This document shows, piece after piece, positions 49,979 to 57,511 of a DNA stretch of 64,000 nt. Made by a program: the position numbers and the translations under genes. Origin of the DNA: Alphaproteobacteria bacterium (GTDB lineage Bacteria > Pseudomonadota > Alphaproteobacteria > Sphingomonadales > Sphingomonadaceae); NCBI GenBank assembly GCA_030424845.1, contig JAUHWC010000006.1, positions 1 through 64,000 of the forward strand. Direction: 5' to 3'. The notes below the pieces were generated by a model. It had not been told where the DNA came from. It was given only the letters and a program-made list of their open reading frames with translations, and did no database searches. Positions within the stretch are counted from its first letter, which is position 1. Every line of letters begins with the position of its first letter.

Positions 49979-52504
49979 TCAGAAGTCCTTCTTCACCGTT
50001 AGCGCCCATTCACGCGGGCGTGCCGGGGTGGCGATACGGCCACCGTTGTTGTTGCGCTGGTCGAATACCGAATAGAAGTAGTATTCGTCGGTCAGGTTGG
50101 TGACTTCCAGGGCGATCGACAGGTCCTCGTCCTCGTTGCGCCAGGTCACGCGGGCGTTCGCCGTGGTGAAACTGGGCAGGTAGGTTTCCAGTCGGCCCAG
50201 CGGACCGTTGTCGAAGCCGGAGAAGGTCTCATCCTGATAGTACACGTCGATACGCGGCGTGATCGAACCGGCATCGCCGATATCGATGCGATACTGCGCA
50301 CCGATCGATGCCTTCCACTCCGGCATGCCGGTACCCGGATCGGTGAGCAGTGCACCCGAAGCGGGGTTCACGAAGGTGAACTGGAAGTCGAGATAGCTGA
50401 CGGAGCCGCTGATGGTGAAGTCATCCACCGGCTCGGCAAACAGCTCGATTTCCACGCCCTTGATGTCCGCACTACCCGAGTTCACGCGGCAAGCCGAGGG
50501 GCGCGAGTAGATCGGATCGGCAGTCGGGCAAGGGTTCGCAGTCGACTGGATATCCGAGTACTTGTTCAGGAACGACGACACGTTCAGGCGCAGGCGCCGG
50601 TCGAGCAGGTCGGACTTGAAGCCGATTTCATACGCAGTCAGCGATTCCGGGCCGAACGGCAGAAGCTGGAAGGCATTGAACGGACGCGGGTTCGAACCAC
50701 CACCCTTGAAGCCGGTCGAGATCGAGGCGTAGGCCAGGAACTGCTCGCTGAAGCGATAGTCCAGCGCCACACGATAGTCGATCTTGTCGCCCTTGTAGAA
50801 AGCCGTCTGGCCAGTGAGAGCGCGAACGACTTCGGTGGTGTTGCTGTCACCGTCGTAATCCTGAACGTCGGGCCCGTCGAAGCCTTCGCCATAGAAAGCA
50901 CCTACCGGATCGAGGAATCCGTTGATCGTGCCATCCAGGTTATAGCGGAAATAGGACTGGGCCTTGCTTTCCTCGGTATAACGGATGCCGGCGTTCAGGT
51001 TCAGGTTGGGAACGATTTCCCACGCCAGGTTGGCGAACAGCGCCTGAGCGTCTGCAGCCACCGTGTCGGGCTGGCGGAACTGCAGCGGATACGGAGCCAC
51101 ATAGCGAAGGTCCTGCGTGGAATCATACACGGAGGACTGTTCGAAATAGTAGCCGCCGATCGTCACGAAGATCGTTTCGGTCAGCTCTGCGTTCAAACGC
51201 AGTTCCTGGCTGAAGCTCCAGTTGTCGAGGTTGTTGATGCCGTAACCCGTGCGAGCCGGCGAAATGTCGCCGTCAGCCGCGAAGTAGGTATCGAACTCGC
51301 GATAACCGGTGATCGAGACCAGCTGCAGCATCTCGTTGATGTCCCAGTTCGCCTGGCCCGAAATACCCCAGCCGCGATAGGTGGTACGGTTTTCGCCCTG
51401 GGTTGCCTGCATGATGGTGCCACCGGCACCAAACGGGTCACCCGGGATTACGGGTACGAACGGACCGCCAAAGGCACTGCCATCGACCTGGTAGTTACAG
51501 AACGGACCGCAAATGAAGCGGTCGTCCATCGGCAAACCGCTCGGCGTCAGGATGTTCGGGTTGGCATTGCGGCGGGTAGCCGTCAGCACCTGGCCTGCGA
51601 CCGTCTGGTCCTGGTCAGTGAAGTCGCCGATCAGGGTAAAGTCGAAATCGGGGCTTGCTTCCCAGCGCAGGATCGCACGGGCAGCCTGGTAGTTGGTGCT
51701 GCCCAGCTTTGCCACGCGGCAATCATCGGTGGTCACAAAGCGCGGTTCACCACCCACCGGGTTGATTTCCTCCACGTCGCCATCGGCATTGATGAAGGTG
51801 TCACCGCCACCAGCCGGGAATACGCAGCCAAAATCAAGCTGGTCAACATAACCGTCCTGGCGCTTCGACACACCGGAGACACGGGCGAAGAGGTTGTCGG
51901 TAAGCGGGAATTCCGCCGCGCCGCGCAAGGTCATGCGATCACGGCTGCCATAGCCTGCTTCGACAAAACCGCTGGTGTCGCCGCTCGGCAGGCGCGAATA
52001 CATCTTAACCGCACCACCGATCGAGTTACGACCGGACAGCGTGCCCTGGGGGCCACGCAGGATTTCCACACGGTCAAGGTCGAGCGTGTCGAAGATCGCA
52101 CCGGTCAGCGAGGGATAGTAGATATCGTCGATGTAGATACCGACGCCGGGCTCGTACGCGGGGTTGAAGTCGTTCTGGCCGATACCGCGGATAGACGCGG
52201 TAACGGACGGACCGAACGCTGCCGTCTGCGGGCGGATCTGCACGTTCGGAGCGCTGTCAGCGATGGTCGCAAGGTCAGTCTGGCTGCGTGCTTCCAGCTC
52301 TTCTGCGGTCACCGCGGTGATAGCAAGCGGCGTATCTTGCAGGGCCTGCTCGCGGAACTGCGCGGTCACGATGATCACATTGTCCCGGGAACTTTCTCCA
52401 TCCCCGTCATCCTGTGCCAGGGCCGGGCTGCTGGCCATTGCCAGGACCGAAGCCCCCAGGGCCAGCATGGTGCCCCTTCGCAGATTGGTAGTGTTTTTCC
52501 TCAT
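49979..52504 (-). CDS. TonB-dependent outer-membrane receptor
   Basis: An 841-residue receptor with a signal peptide ending ALAQD (about residue 31), a TonB-box-like DNVIIVTAQ, a plug domain (residues about 50-160 with PNVQIRPQTAAFG, YIDDIYYPSLTG, VEILRGPQGTLSGRN) and a 22-strand barrel ending EWALTVKKDF with terminal Phe. Sphingomonads use such receptors for aromatic compounds and oligosaccharides as well as iron. Its position at the end of an operon with carotenoid-oxygenase and DUF3237 genes points to uptake of the phenolic substrate. TonB, ExbB and ExbD are not in the window. Confidence 0.95.
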   Translation of the reverse strand: MRKNTTNLRRGTMLALGASVLAMASSPALAQDDGDGESSRDNVIIVTAQFREQALQDTPLAITAVTAEELEARSQTDLATIADSAPNVQIRPQTAAFGPSVTASIRGIGQNDFNPAYEPGVGIYIDDIYYPSLTGAIFDTLDLDRVEILRGPQGTLSGRNSIGGAVKMYSRLPSGDTSGFVEAGYGSRDRMTLRGAAEFPLTDNLFARVSGVSKRQDGYVDQLDFGCVFPAGGGDTFINADGDVEEINPVGGEPRFVTTDDCRVAKLGSTNYQAARAILRWEASPDFDFTLIGDFTDQDQTVAGQVLTATRRNANPNILTPSGLPMDDRFICGPFCNYQVDGSAFGGPFVPVIPGDPFGAGGTIMQATQGENRTTYRGWGISGQANWDINEMLQLVSITGYREFDTYFAADGDISPARTGYGINNLDNWSFSQELRLNAELTETIFVTIGGYYFEQSSVYDSTQDLRYVAPYPLQFRQPDTVAADAQALFANLAWEIVPNLNLNAGIRYTEESKAQSYFRYNLDGTINGFLDPVGAFYGEGFDGPDVQDYDGDSNTTEVVRALTGQTAFYKGDKIDYRVALDYRFSEQFLAYASISTGFKGGGSNPRPFNAFQLLPFGPESLTAYEIGFKSDLLDRRLRLNVSSFLNKYSDIQSTANPCPTADPIYSRPSACRVNSGSADIKGVEIELFAEPVDDFTISGSVSYLDFQFTFVNPASGALLTDPGTGMPEWKASIGAQYRIDIGDAGSITPRIDVYYQDETFSGFDNGPLGRLETYLPSFTTANARVTWRNEDEDLSIALEVTNLTDEYYFYSVFDQRNNNGGRIATPARPREWALTVKKDF

Positions 52505-52537
52505 TTTGGTAATCTCCCTCCTTCGAGTGATGTCTCT

Positions 52538-53530
52538 TTATTGCAGTGTTGACAAATCCACAACCTGTTCGTCCCACGGTGACGAAGTGTAGTATGGTGC
52601 TTGGTAGAAAGTGGCGACGACAGCCGAGATGCAGCCATCGTTGACCTTGAACATCTCCAGCAATCCCCAGCTTTGCGGTTCCTGGAAGATGGACTTTGCC
52701 GGTGTGCCGTCGGTCAGCGTGTATTCGTCCAACTGGCCCTTATGATCGATGAATCCCCTGGCAAGGGCTACCTGTCGTTCCTCATCGATCAGGACCACAG
52801 TACGCCGCACCCGGTTGTTGAACAGATAGCGGCCGGATTCGAATGCGCCCTTGATATCAGTGAACAGCAGCCCGTTTTCCCGTCGCGTGGCTTCCGGAAG
52901 GAAACAGGTACCGCGAATTTCGCCGTCATTGAGCTGCAACGTGTCAAAATAGCCATGGGCATGGGCGGCCAGTTCTTCACGTGAAGCACGCTCCTCTGCC
53001 GGCACGACCTGGTCGATGATCGGTTCGTGCACATATTCATCGACATCGCCTATAGGCGTTGGCGGACTGCTGAGGTTGCGCGCAGTCGAAATGATCTGCT
53101 CGACCTCGGTGATCCGGCCGCCTTCCACTTTCAGCCGCACACCCAGGAACCCGGGCACCTCGCGCTGGCGGATGGCGGTGAAGATTCCGATCGTCCCGAG
53201 GACGGGATCGGACAAGGTCAGCGCTGGCCCCACCTCTTCGGTCACCGTATCCCAGGTTCCATCGGGAAAGGGCATGGCGACGTTGTTTTCCGTGAAGCGA
53301 ACAAGATCCGCAAACGGGGCTGCCGAAGGATCATGCGCCAGGTAAGCAGCACGATACTGGTCTGCGATCTCTTCCAGGCACGCCTTGTCACATTCCTGCG
53401 CCAGATCGGCAGAAGCCGCCCCTTGTTCGCCACCTTCACCGGCACAGCCGGCAAGCCCGACCAGTGCCAATCCAAGGGCAGCGGGTGCCAGCATCCGTGC
53501 GGCAAGGCGCCCTGTGTTGAAGTATGTCAT
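52538..53530 (-). CDS. Lipoprotein with SnoaL/NTF2-like domains
   Basis: A 330-residue lipoprotein: the signal ends in the lipobox LAGC with acylated Cys29. Behind it, CLEEIADQYRAAYLAHDPSAAPF and a further region (EVPGFLGVRLKVEGGRITEVEQII, HAHGYFDTLQLNDGEI) look like one or two NTF2/SnoaL-type cone folds (a DUF8021-like layout). It would sit in the periplasm, anchored to a membrane. It is 33 bp upstream of the TonB receptor gene in the same operon, so a substrate-binding or early-step role before or after uptake is likely; there is no direct evidence. Confidence 0.75.
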   Translation of the reverse strand: MTYFNTGRLAARMLAPAALGLALVGLAGCAGEGGEQGAASADLAQECDKACLEEIADQYRAAYLAHDPSAAPFADLVRFTENNVAMPFPDGTWDTVTEEVGPALTLSDPVLGTIGIFTAIRQREVPGFLGVRLKVEGGRITEVEQIISTARNLSSPPTPIGDVDEYVHEPIIDQVVPAEERASREELAAHAHGYFDTLQLNDGEIRGTCFLPEATRRENGLLFTDIKGAFESGRYLFNNRVRRTVVLIDEERQVALARGFIDHKGQLDEYTLTDGTPAKSIFQEPQSWGLLEMFKVNDGCISAVVATFYQAPYYTSSPWDEQVVDLSTLQ

Positions 53531-53553
53531 TGGCTTGTCCTCCCCGGCGGTAC

Positions 53554-54015
53554 TCAGGTTACTTCGTAATAGCTGATGGTGATGCTGCGCCCGTCAGATG
53601 CCGGAAGCCCCACACCGATGAAGAACAGGCCAAGCACCCAGTCGTGCCGTCCACGCACATCGGCATCGACCCAGCTCGTGACGCGGTAGTATCCGTCAGG
53701 ACGGCGATACCCGATATTGCGCAGATACAGCCATTCGCCCTGCTCGCTGTCGTCGCGCAGCAGGATGTGGCCATCGATGTCCACCACGGCGTCTTCGCGA
53801 CGCTGCGAATATTCGCCGCCGCCGTCGGGATAGATTGTTCCGGAAATGCGACCCGTGATGGTGCCGCCATCGATCTTGCGGAAAATCCGGTCCCCGCGCG
53901 GGGAATGGAAGCTCTCCGCAGGCGCATATTGCAGCGTGACCGTGAAGGCCGGCTCGAAGCCGAGATCGGCGATGTATTCCTCGCCGCGATCGGCAAGCAC
54001 TTGCATGCGATCCAT
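53554..54015 (-). CDS. DUF3237 family protein
   Basis: A 153-residue DUF3237 protein, start at the ATG at 54015, overlapping the stop of the upstream DUF3237 gene (TGATG). Conserved parts: FEPAFTVTLQY, GTITGRISGTIYPDGGGEYS, DIDGHILLRDD and HDWVLGLFFIGVGLP. It has no signal peptide, unlike the neighbouring paralogue. Two DUF3237 proteins in a row, one exported and one not, follow the carotenoid-oxygenase gene. Function unknown. Confidence 0.85.
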   Translation of the reverse strand: MDRMQVLADRGEEYIADLGFEPAFTVTLQYAPAESFHSPRGDRIFRKIDGGTITGRISGTIYPDGGGEYSQRREDAVVDIDGHILLRDDSEQGEWLYLRNIGYRRPDGYYRVTSWVDADVRGRHDWVLGLFFIGVGLPASDGRSITISYYEVT

Positions 54016-54635
54016 CACAGCACCTCGTAATAGGTGAAGATCGTGCGGTCGGGATCGACCATCCGCAGGCCGTGGCCGATGAACAGCGTGCTGTTCATCC
54101 ATGCGTGCGGACTGTTGACCGGGGCATCGAAGAACGGCGAGGTCCGCATGCGCAACGGCACCTGGTCATTCGATCCAGAAACGAATTCCTGGCTGAAGCT
54201 GCCATCGGGATTGACCGGCCCCACCTGGCGCCGGACACCGTCAGCCGGATCCGAACCGATCCGGCGCATATAGCCGCGATTGTTGATGTAGATGTAATGG
54301 CCATCATCCGCCTGGAACATGTAGTGTGCATCCAGCGGACCGCCGCCGCCGCCGAAGTCCGCGCCGCCATAGGGCACGACGCGGCCCGAAAGACGCGGCC
54401 CCCAGATATCCCCGCCGATTGCCGGAACGAATGCGCGCCGGAAGGGTGAATCAATGGCAATGCGTTCCTTGAAGAACACGCTGACGGAAAATGCCCAGCG
54501 GTATTGCAGGCCATTCTTCTCCTTTACGGGCGCGCTCGTGGGCGTGTCCTGCGCTGTTGCCGGTCCAGCCTGCGCTGCCAGCGCCGCTACACCCGCAGCA
54601 GCGCCGCCACGCAGCACGTGCCTGCGATCAATCAT
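54015..54635 (-). CDS. Tat-exported DUF3237 family protein
   Basis: A 206-residue protein, started at the ATG at 54635, which is inside the end of the carotenoid-oxygenase gene (8-bp overlap). A twin-arginine signal (MIDRRHVLRGGA) with a hydrophobic run ending ATAQD is followed by a DUF3237 domain: YRWAFSVSVFF, GDIWGPRLSGRVVPYGGAD, DAHYMFQADDGHYIYINNRG and PHAWMNSTLFIGHGL. Export through Tat indicates a folded periplasmic protein. An exported member beside cytoplasmic ones suggests that the domain works on both sides of the inner membrane. Confidence 0.85.
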   Translation of the reverse strand: MIDRRHVLRGGAAAGVAALAAQAGPATAQDTPTSAPVKEKNGLQYRWAFSVSVFFKERIAIDSPFRRAFVPAIGGDIWGPRLSGRVVPYGGADFGGGGGPLDAHYMFQADDGHYIYINNRGYMRRIGSDPADGVRRQVGPVNPDGSFSQEFVSGSNDQVPLRMRTSPFFDAPVNSPHAWMNSTLFIGHGLRMVDPDRTIFTYYEVL

Positions 54636-56193
54636 CGCTGCCCTCCCCACTCCCGTTGAACAGGTTTGCATCATAACGCGCCGCTTCTGCATGATCGGCC
54701 CGCACGACGCCCTCGCCGACCGGCATCTCCACCAGTCCGGGAAGCTCTTCGGCATCGTACCAGGCACCGTGAACCTGCGGCCCACCGCGGAAAGGCAGGA
54801 TGACGCGCGCAAGTTCGCCTTCGGACACACGCTGGGCATCCACGATCACCAGCTCGGTGCGCAGTTCGGCCAGGTTCGACGTGGTGCCGATCAGGTAACC
54901 ATCGCCTTCTTCGGTGCTGCCCCGGCGCGGAACGAAGCTGCATTCCTGCAGCGTGTGCGTATCGCCCACGAAATAGCTTTCCACCTCGCCCGTATGCATA
55001 TCGAACCGGCCATAGCTGTTGGATACGCGGCCGCGCAGATTGCCCGCCCGTTCCTCGTCGAACGGCTTCGTCGGGTCGGAAAAGAAGGTGAAGGCATAGC
55101 GCGCAGGCTGCGTCAGGAAGCGATGATCCATCTTGGCGAGGTCCCCCACCTGCTGCGGGAAGAGGATTTCCTCCTCCCACGTGTCGCTGGAGGATGACAG
55201 GTCGAAGGTCAGCTTGCGGAAGAAGCAGCGCGCCTTCGAAGGATCCCACGGACTGCCATCGACATTGGTGAAGAACGGGAAGAAATTGGAATCATAGAAG
55301 GGCGCATAGAGCGTGACCTTGTCGCCCTCGCTTACGGCATTGAGGGTATGCATCATGCAGCGCTCGGGGCCGCGGAACCAGCGCAGGTCCTTCGCATCGC
55401 CATCGCGCGGCATGATGCCGACCATGCTGGGCTTGGTCTTGTCCCAGCCCCAGTGCACCTTGCCTTCCCGCAGGCGCTCCATGCTGGTGGTGTAGCCGCC
55501 GAAAGTGAAGAGCACGTGGTCCTGCGTCACCGCCCAGTCGTGAACGACCGATACGTAGGGCACCTTCAGGCGCACCTCGCGCGTCACTGTGCCGTTGCGG
55601 TCGATGACATAGTAGAACAGGTCATCGCTCAAGAGCCCGGTCGCTTCGTAGCCGAAGGTGAGCATTTCGCCGGAAACCGGATCGATCTTGGGGTGGGCGG
55701 TGAAGGTCTCGCTGCGATAGTTGCCGCCAAAATCATGCGGACCGATAGTACCCAGCGTTGCCGGATCGATGCGATACGGCAACGCATCTTCCTTCAGCGC
55801 GAAGAGCATGCCGGCATGGGCCAACGGCGCAGTATTTGCCACCGTGGCATCGAGACCGCGCACCTTCTCATCATGCGTGAACGGGTTGCGATAATTGCCG
55901 AACTGCTGGCGTCCTTCAGCCAGGTTGGCCCTGAAACGCGGGGTCTCGACATAACGGCCCCGGAAGGAGACCTTCCCGTTCTTGATCCTGAATGCGCTGA
56001 TATAGCCATCGGAATGCAACGGGGCATCATCGGGGAATTTCGGCGGATAGTACCATTCGCCGCCCACGCGCACGAAAACGCCATCCATGTCATGGGGCAC
56101 AGTTCCCTCGACCTCGCAATCGAGCAGCTGCGCGTCGAACCTTTGCGGCGCAAAGAAGCCTTGTGCCCCCGGATCGCTGAATGCCTTGACTAT
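54628..56193 (-). CDS. Carotenoid oxygenase family protein, likely ATA start
   Basis: A 521-residue non-haem iron dioxygenase. Four ligand His are seen in TAHPKID, SVVHDWA, CMMHTLN and PQVHGAW; MLFALKEDALPYRID carries the Lys typical of stilbene-cleaving members. Related to the enzyme at 40879-42435. The start is odd: GGGAGAGGGAAG is followed by ATA GTC AAG, and no ATG, GTG or TTG occurs in the expected place, so ATA at 56193 is proposed as start (one base from ATG). Alternatives lie well upstream in frame without a ribosome site. It follows a Tat-signal gene and precedes two DUF3237 genes. Confidence 0.8.
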   Translation of the reverse strand: MVKAFSDPGAQGFFAPQRFDAQLLDCEVEGTVPHDMDGVFVRVGGEWYYPPKFPDDAPLHSDGYISAFRIKNGKVSFRGRYVETPRFRANLAEGRQQFGNYRNPFTHDEKVRGLDATVANTAPLAHAGMLFALKEDALPYRIDPATLGTIGPHDFGGNYRSETFTAHPKIDPVSGEMLTFGYEATGLLSDDLFYYVIDRNGTVTREVRLKVPYVSVVHDWAVTQDHVLFTFGGYTTSMERLREGKVHWGWDKTKPSMVGIMPRDGDAKDLRWFRGPERCMMHTLNAVSEGDKVTLYAPFYDSNFFPFFTNVDGSPWDPSKARCFFRKLTFDLSSSSDTWEEEILFPQQVGDLAKMDHRFLTQPARYAFTFFSDPTKPFDEERAGNLRGRVSNSYGRFDMHTGEVESYFVGDTHTLQECSFVPRRGSTEEGDGYLIGTTSNLAELRTELVIVDAQRVSEGELARVILPFRGGPQVHGAWYDAEELPGLVEMPVGEGVVRADHAEAARYDANLFNGSGEGSDD

Positions 56194-56222
56194 CTTCCCT
56201 CTCCCTTGTCCGTATTCGCGGC

Positions 56223-56477
56223 CTAGGTCATGAATGGCGAAAGCCGTCTGAGCCGCTCCTCGTCCCCACTGGATAGCGGCCCGGCACCCCGAAACCCCCT
56301 GGGCGGGCGATACCCCGGCAATTTCCCGGATGTGTCCATCATCGGACGGTCGGCAAAGAAGGACAGTTGCGGCGCATGTGCATGCACGGCCTTTGCATGA
56401 GCTGCACACACAGGCGTGGCAAGCAGCGCCAGGCCGCCACACGTGCCGGCGAGAAATGTTCGCCGATCACAGGACAT
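56223..56477 (-). CDS. Small Tat-signal protein before carotenoid oxygenase
   Basis: An 84-residue protein with a twin-arginine signal (MSCDRRTFLAG) and a hydrophobic stretch ending AAHA, leaving about 55 residues (PQLSFFADRP, PGYRPPRGFRGAG). No family is recognised. The signal resembles that of the 72-residue protein at 38411-38629 (RRTFIAG), which likewise sits in an operon with a carotenoid-oxygenase gene. Start ATG 56477 chosen by the Tat motif. It is 29 bp upstream of the proposed carotenoid-oxygenase start. Confidence 0.6.
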   Translation of the reverse strand: MSCDRRTFLAGTCGGLALLATPVCAAHAKAVHAHAPQLSFFADRPMMDTSGKLPGYRPPRGFRGAGPLSSGDEERLRRLSPFMT

Positions 56478-56780
56478 GTCGCCAGCGATCCCACGACTAT
56501 CGCTTACAGAATTCGTGACCATTAACCGCGCGAATAGGCCCTCGCGGCAAACGATGTCTTGCACGAGAGTGAACCAACTCAACTTGAGCATGCGCATCGC
56601 AACTCGCGATGACCGCTGCTCGTGGGCCAAGGATGTGCAACAGGTGAGCCATTGCTGTTGGCATCTTGAAACGAATGTTGGATCAAGGGCAGATCCAATC
56701 GCTCGTGTCAGACCGCAACGCTGCTGCTGACACAGGGCAGCCCGAAGCTGCAAGTCAAATGAATCCTGGAAGGAACCACC
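56478..56780. promoter_or_regulatory. Divergent control region with two inverted repeats
   Basis: A 303-bp gap between the Tat/carotenoid-oxygenase operon and the SnoaL gene. TTGGATC (56678-56684) and GATCCAA (56692-56698) form a perfect 7-bp dyad around 7 bp, with ACGA and TCGT outside it. A second perfect dyad, GTGTCAG (56705-56711) and CTGACAC (56727-56733), lies just downstream. Both are good candidates for regulator sites serving either gene. No tidy promoter hexamers were found. Confidence 0.5.
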
Positions 56781-57401
56781 ATGTCCGATGAACTAGCGGC
56801 AATGCGCGCAGAAATGGATTCCATGCGTGCCGAACTCGATGCGCTGGCCAGTCGCTCCCGCAAGGCCGATCACTATGTCGAGATATGCAACTTGCAGGCA
56901 GCATATGGCTATTATGTCGACAAGGGACGGTGGGATGATGCGGCTGACCTTTTTGCCAGGGATGGCACGCTGGAGCTTGCAGGGCGCGGCGTCTATGTCG
57001 GGCAGGACAGGGTCAGGGCCTACCTCCACCACCTTCCGCCTTATGGCCGCGGCGTGCTCTACAACCACATGCAGCTGCAGCCGGTAATCCATATCGATTG
57101 CGATGCCGGGACCGCCAAGGGCCGCTGGCGCAGCTTCATGATGGTGGGCGCTCTTGGCGCAGAAGCCCGTTGGGGCGAGGCAACCTACGAGAACGAATAC
57201 AAGCTGGAAGACGGCAGGTGGCGCATCGCGCTGCTGCACGGCTACATGAATATCTACACCGAATACGAACAGGGCTGGCACAAGGGCGGGGTGAAGCTGC
57301 TGCGCTCGATTGACGGCTTGCAGCCAGACTTGCCGCCGACGGTGGAATATGAAGCCTATCCCGAGCCGGTGATCGCCCCCTATCACTACGACAAGGTCTG
57401 A
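56781..57401 (+). CDS. SnoaL-like (NTF2 fold) protein with N-terminal coiled coil
   Basis: A 206-residue NTF2-superfamily protein. Residues 1-27 form a charged heptad helix (ELAAMRAEMDSMRAELDAL); the domain starts at HYVEICNLQAAYGYYVDKGRWDDAADLF, with GRWRSFMMVGALG, YENEYKLEDGRWRIALLHGY and a C-terminal extension. It is larger than the other SnoaL proteins here and resembles in size the class that includes the sphingomonad diarylpropane lyase LdpA, which makes lignostilbene for a dioxygenase. It is divergent from a stilbene-dioxygenase-type gene, which fits such a role; substrate is inference. Confidence 0.8.
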   Translation: MSDELAAMRAEMDSMRAELDALASRSRKADHYVEICNLQAAYGYYVDKGRWDDAADLFARDGTLELAGRGVYVGQDRVRAYLHHLPPYGRGVLYNHMQLQPVIHIDCDAGTAKGRWRSFMMVGALGAEARWGEATYENEYKLEDGRWRIALLHGYMNIYTEYEQGWHKGGVKLLRSIDGLQPDLPPTVEYEAYPEPVIAPYHYDKV

Positions 57402-57443
57402 TCAGCGCCCAGGGTAGGATCACTGCCTCTTCGGTCCAGGAAC

Positions 57444-57490
57444 GGGCTTTGCAAGGCAGGCTTCGTAAAAGCCTGCCTTGCCTCAAGCCC
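57444..57490. terminator. Bidirectional hairpin terminator
   Basis: GCAAGGCAGGCT (57451-57462) and AGCCTGCCTTGC (57470-57481) are perfect 12-bp inverted repeats with a 7-nt loop; outer arms GGGCTT (57444) and AAGCCC (57485) extend it. It lies between the convergent SnoaL and G8-protein genes and can serve both. It is the cleanest hairpin in the window. Confidence 0.8.
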
Positions 57491-57511
57491 TCGGGATCAG
57501 GGCAAGGGCCC

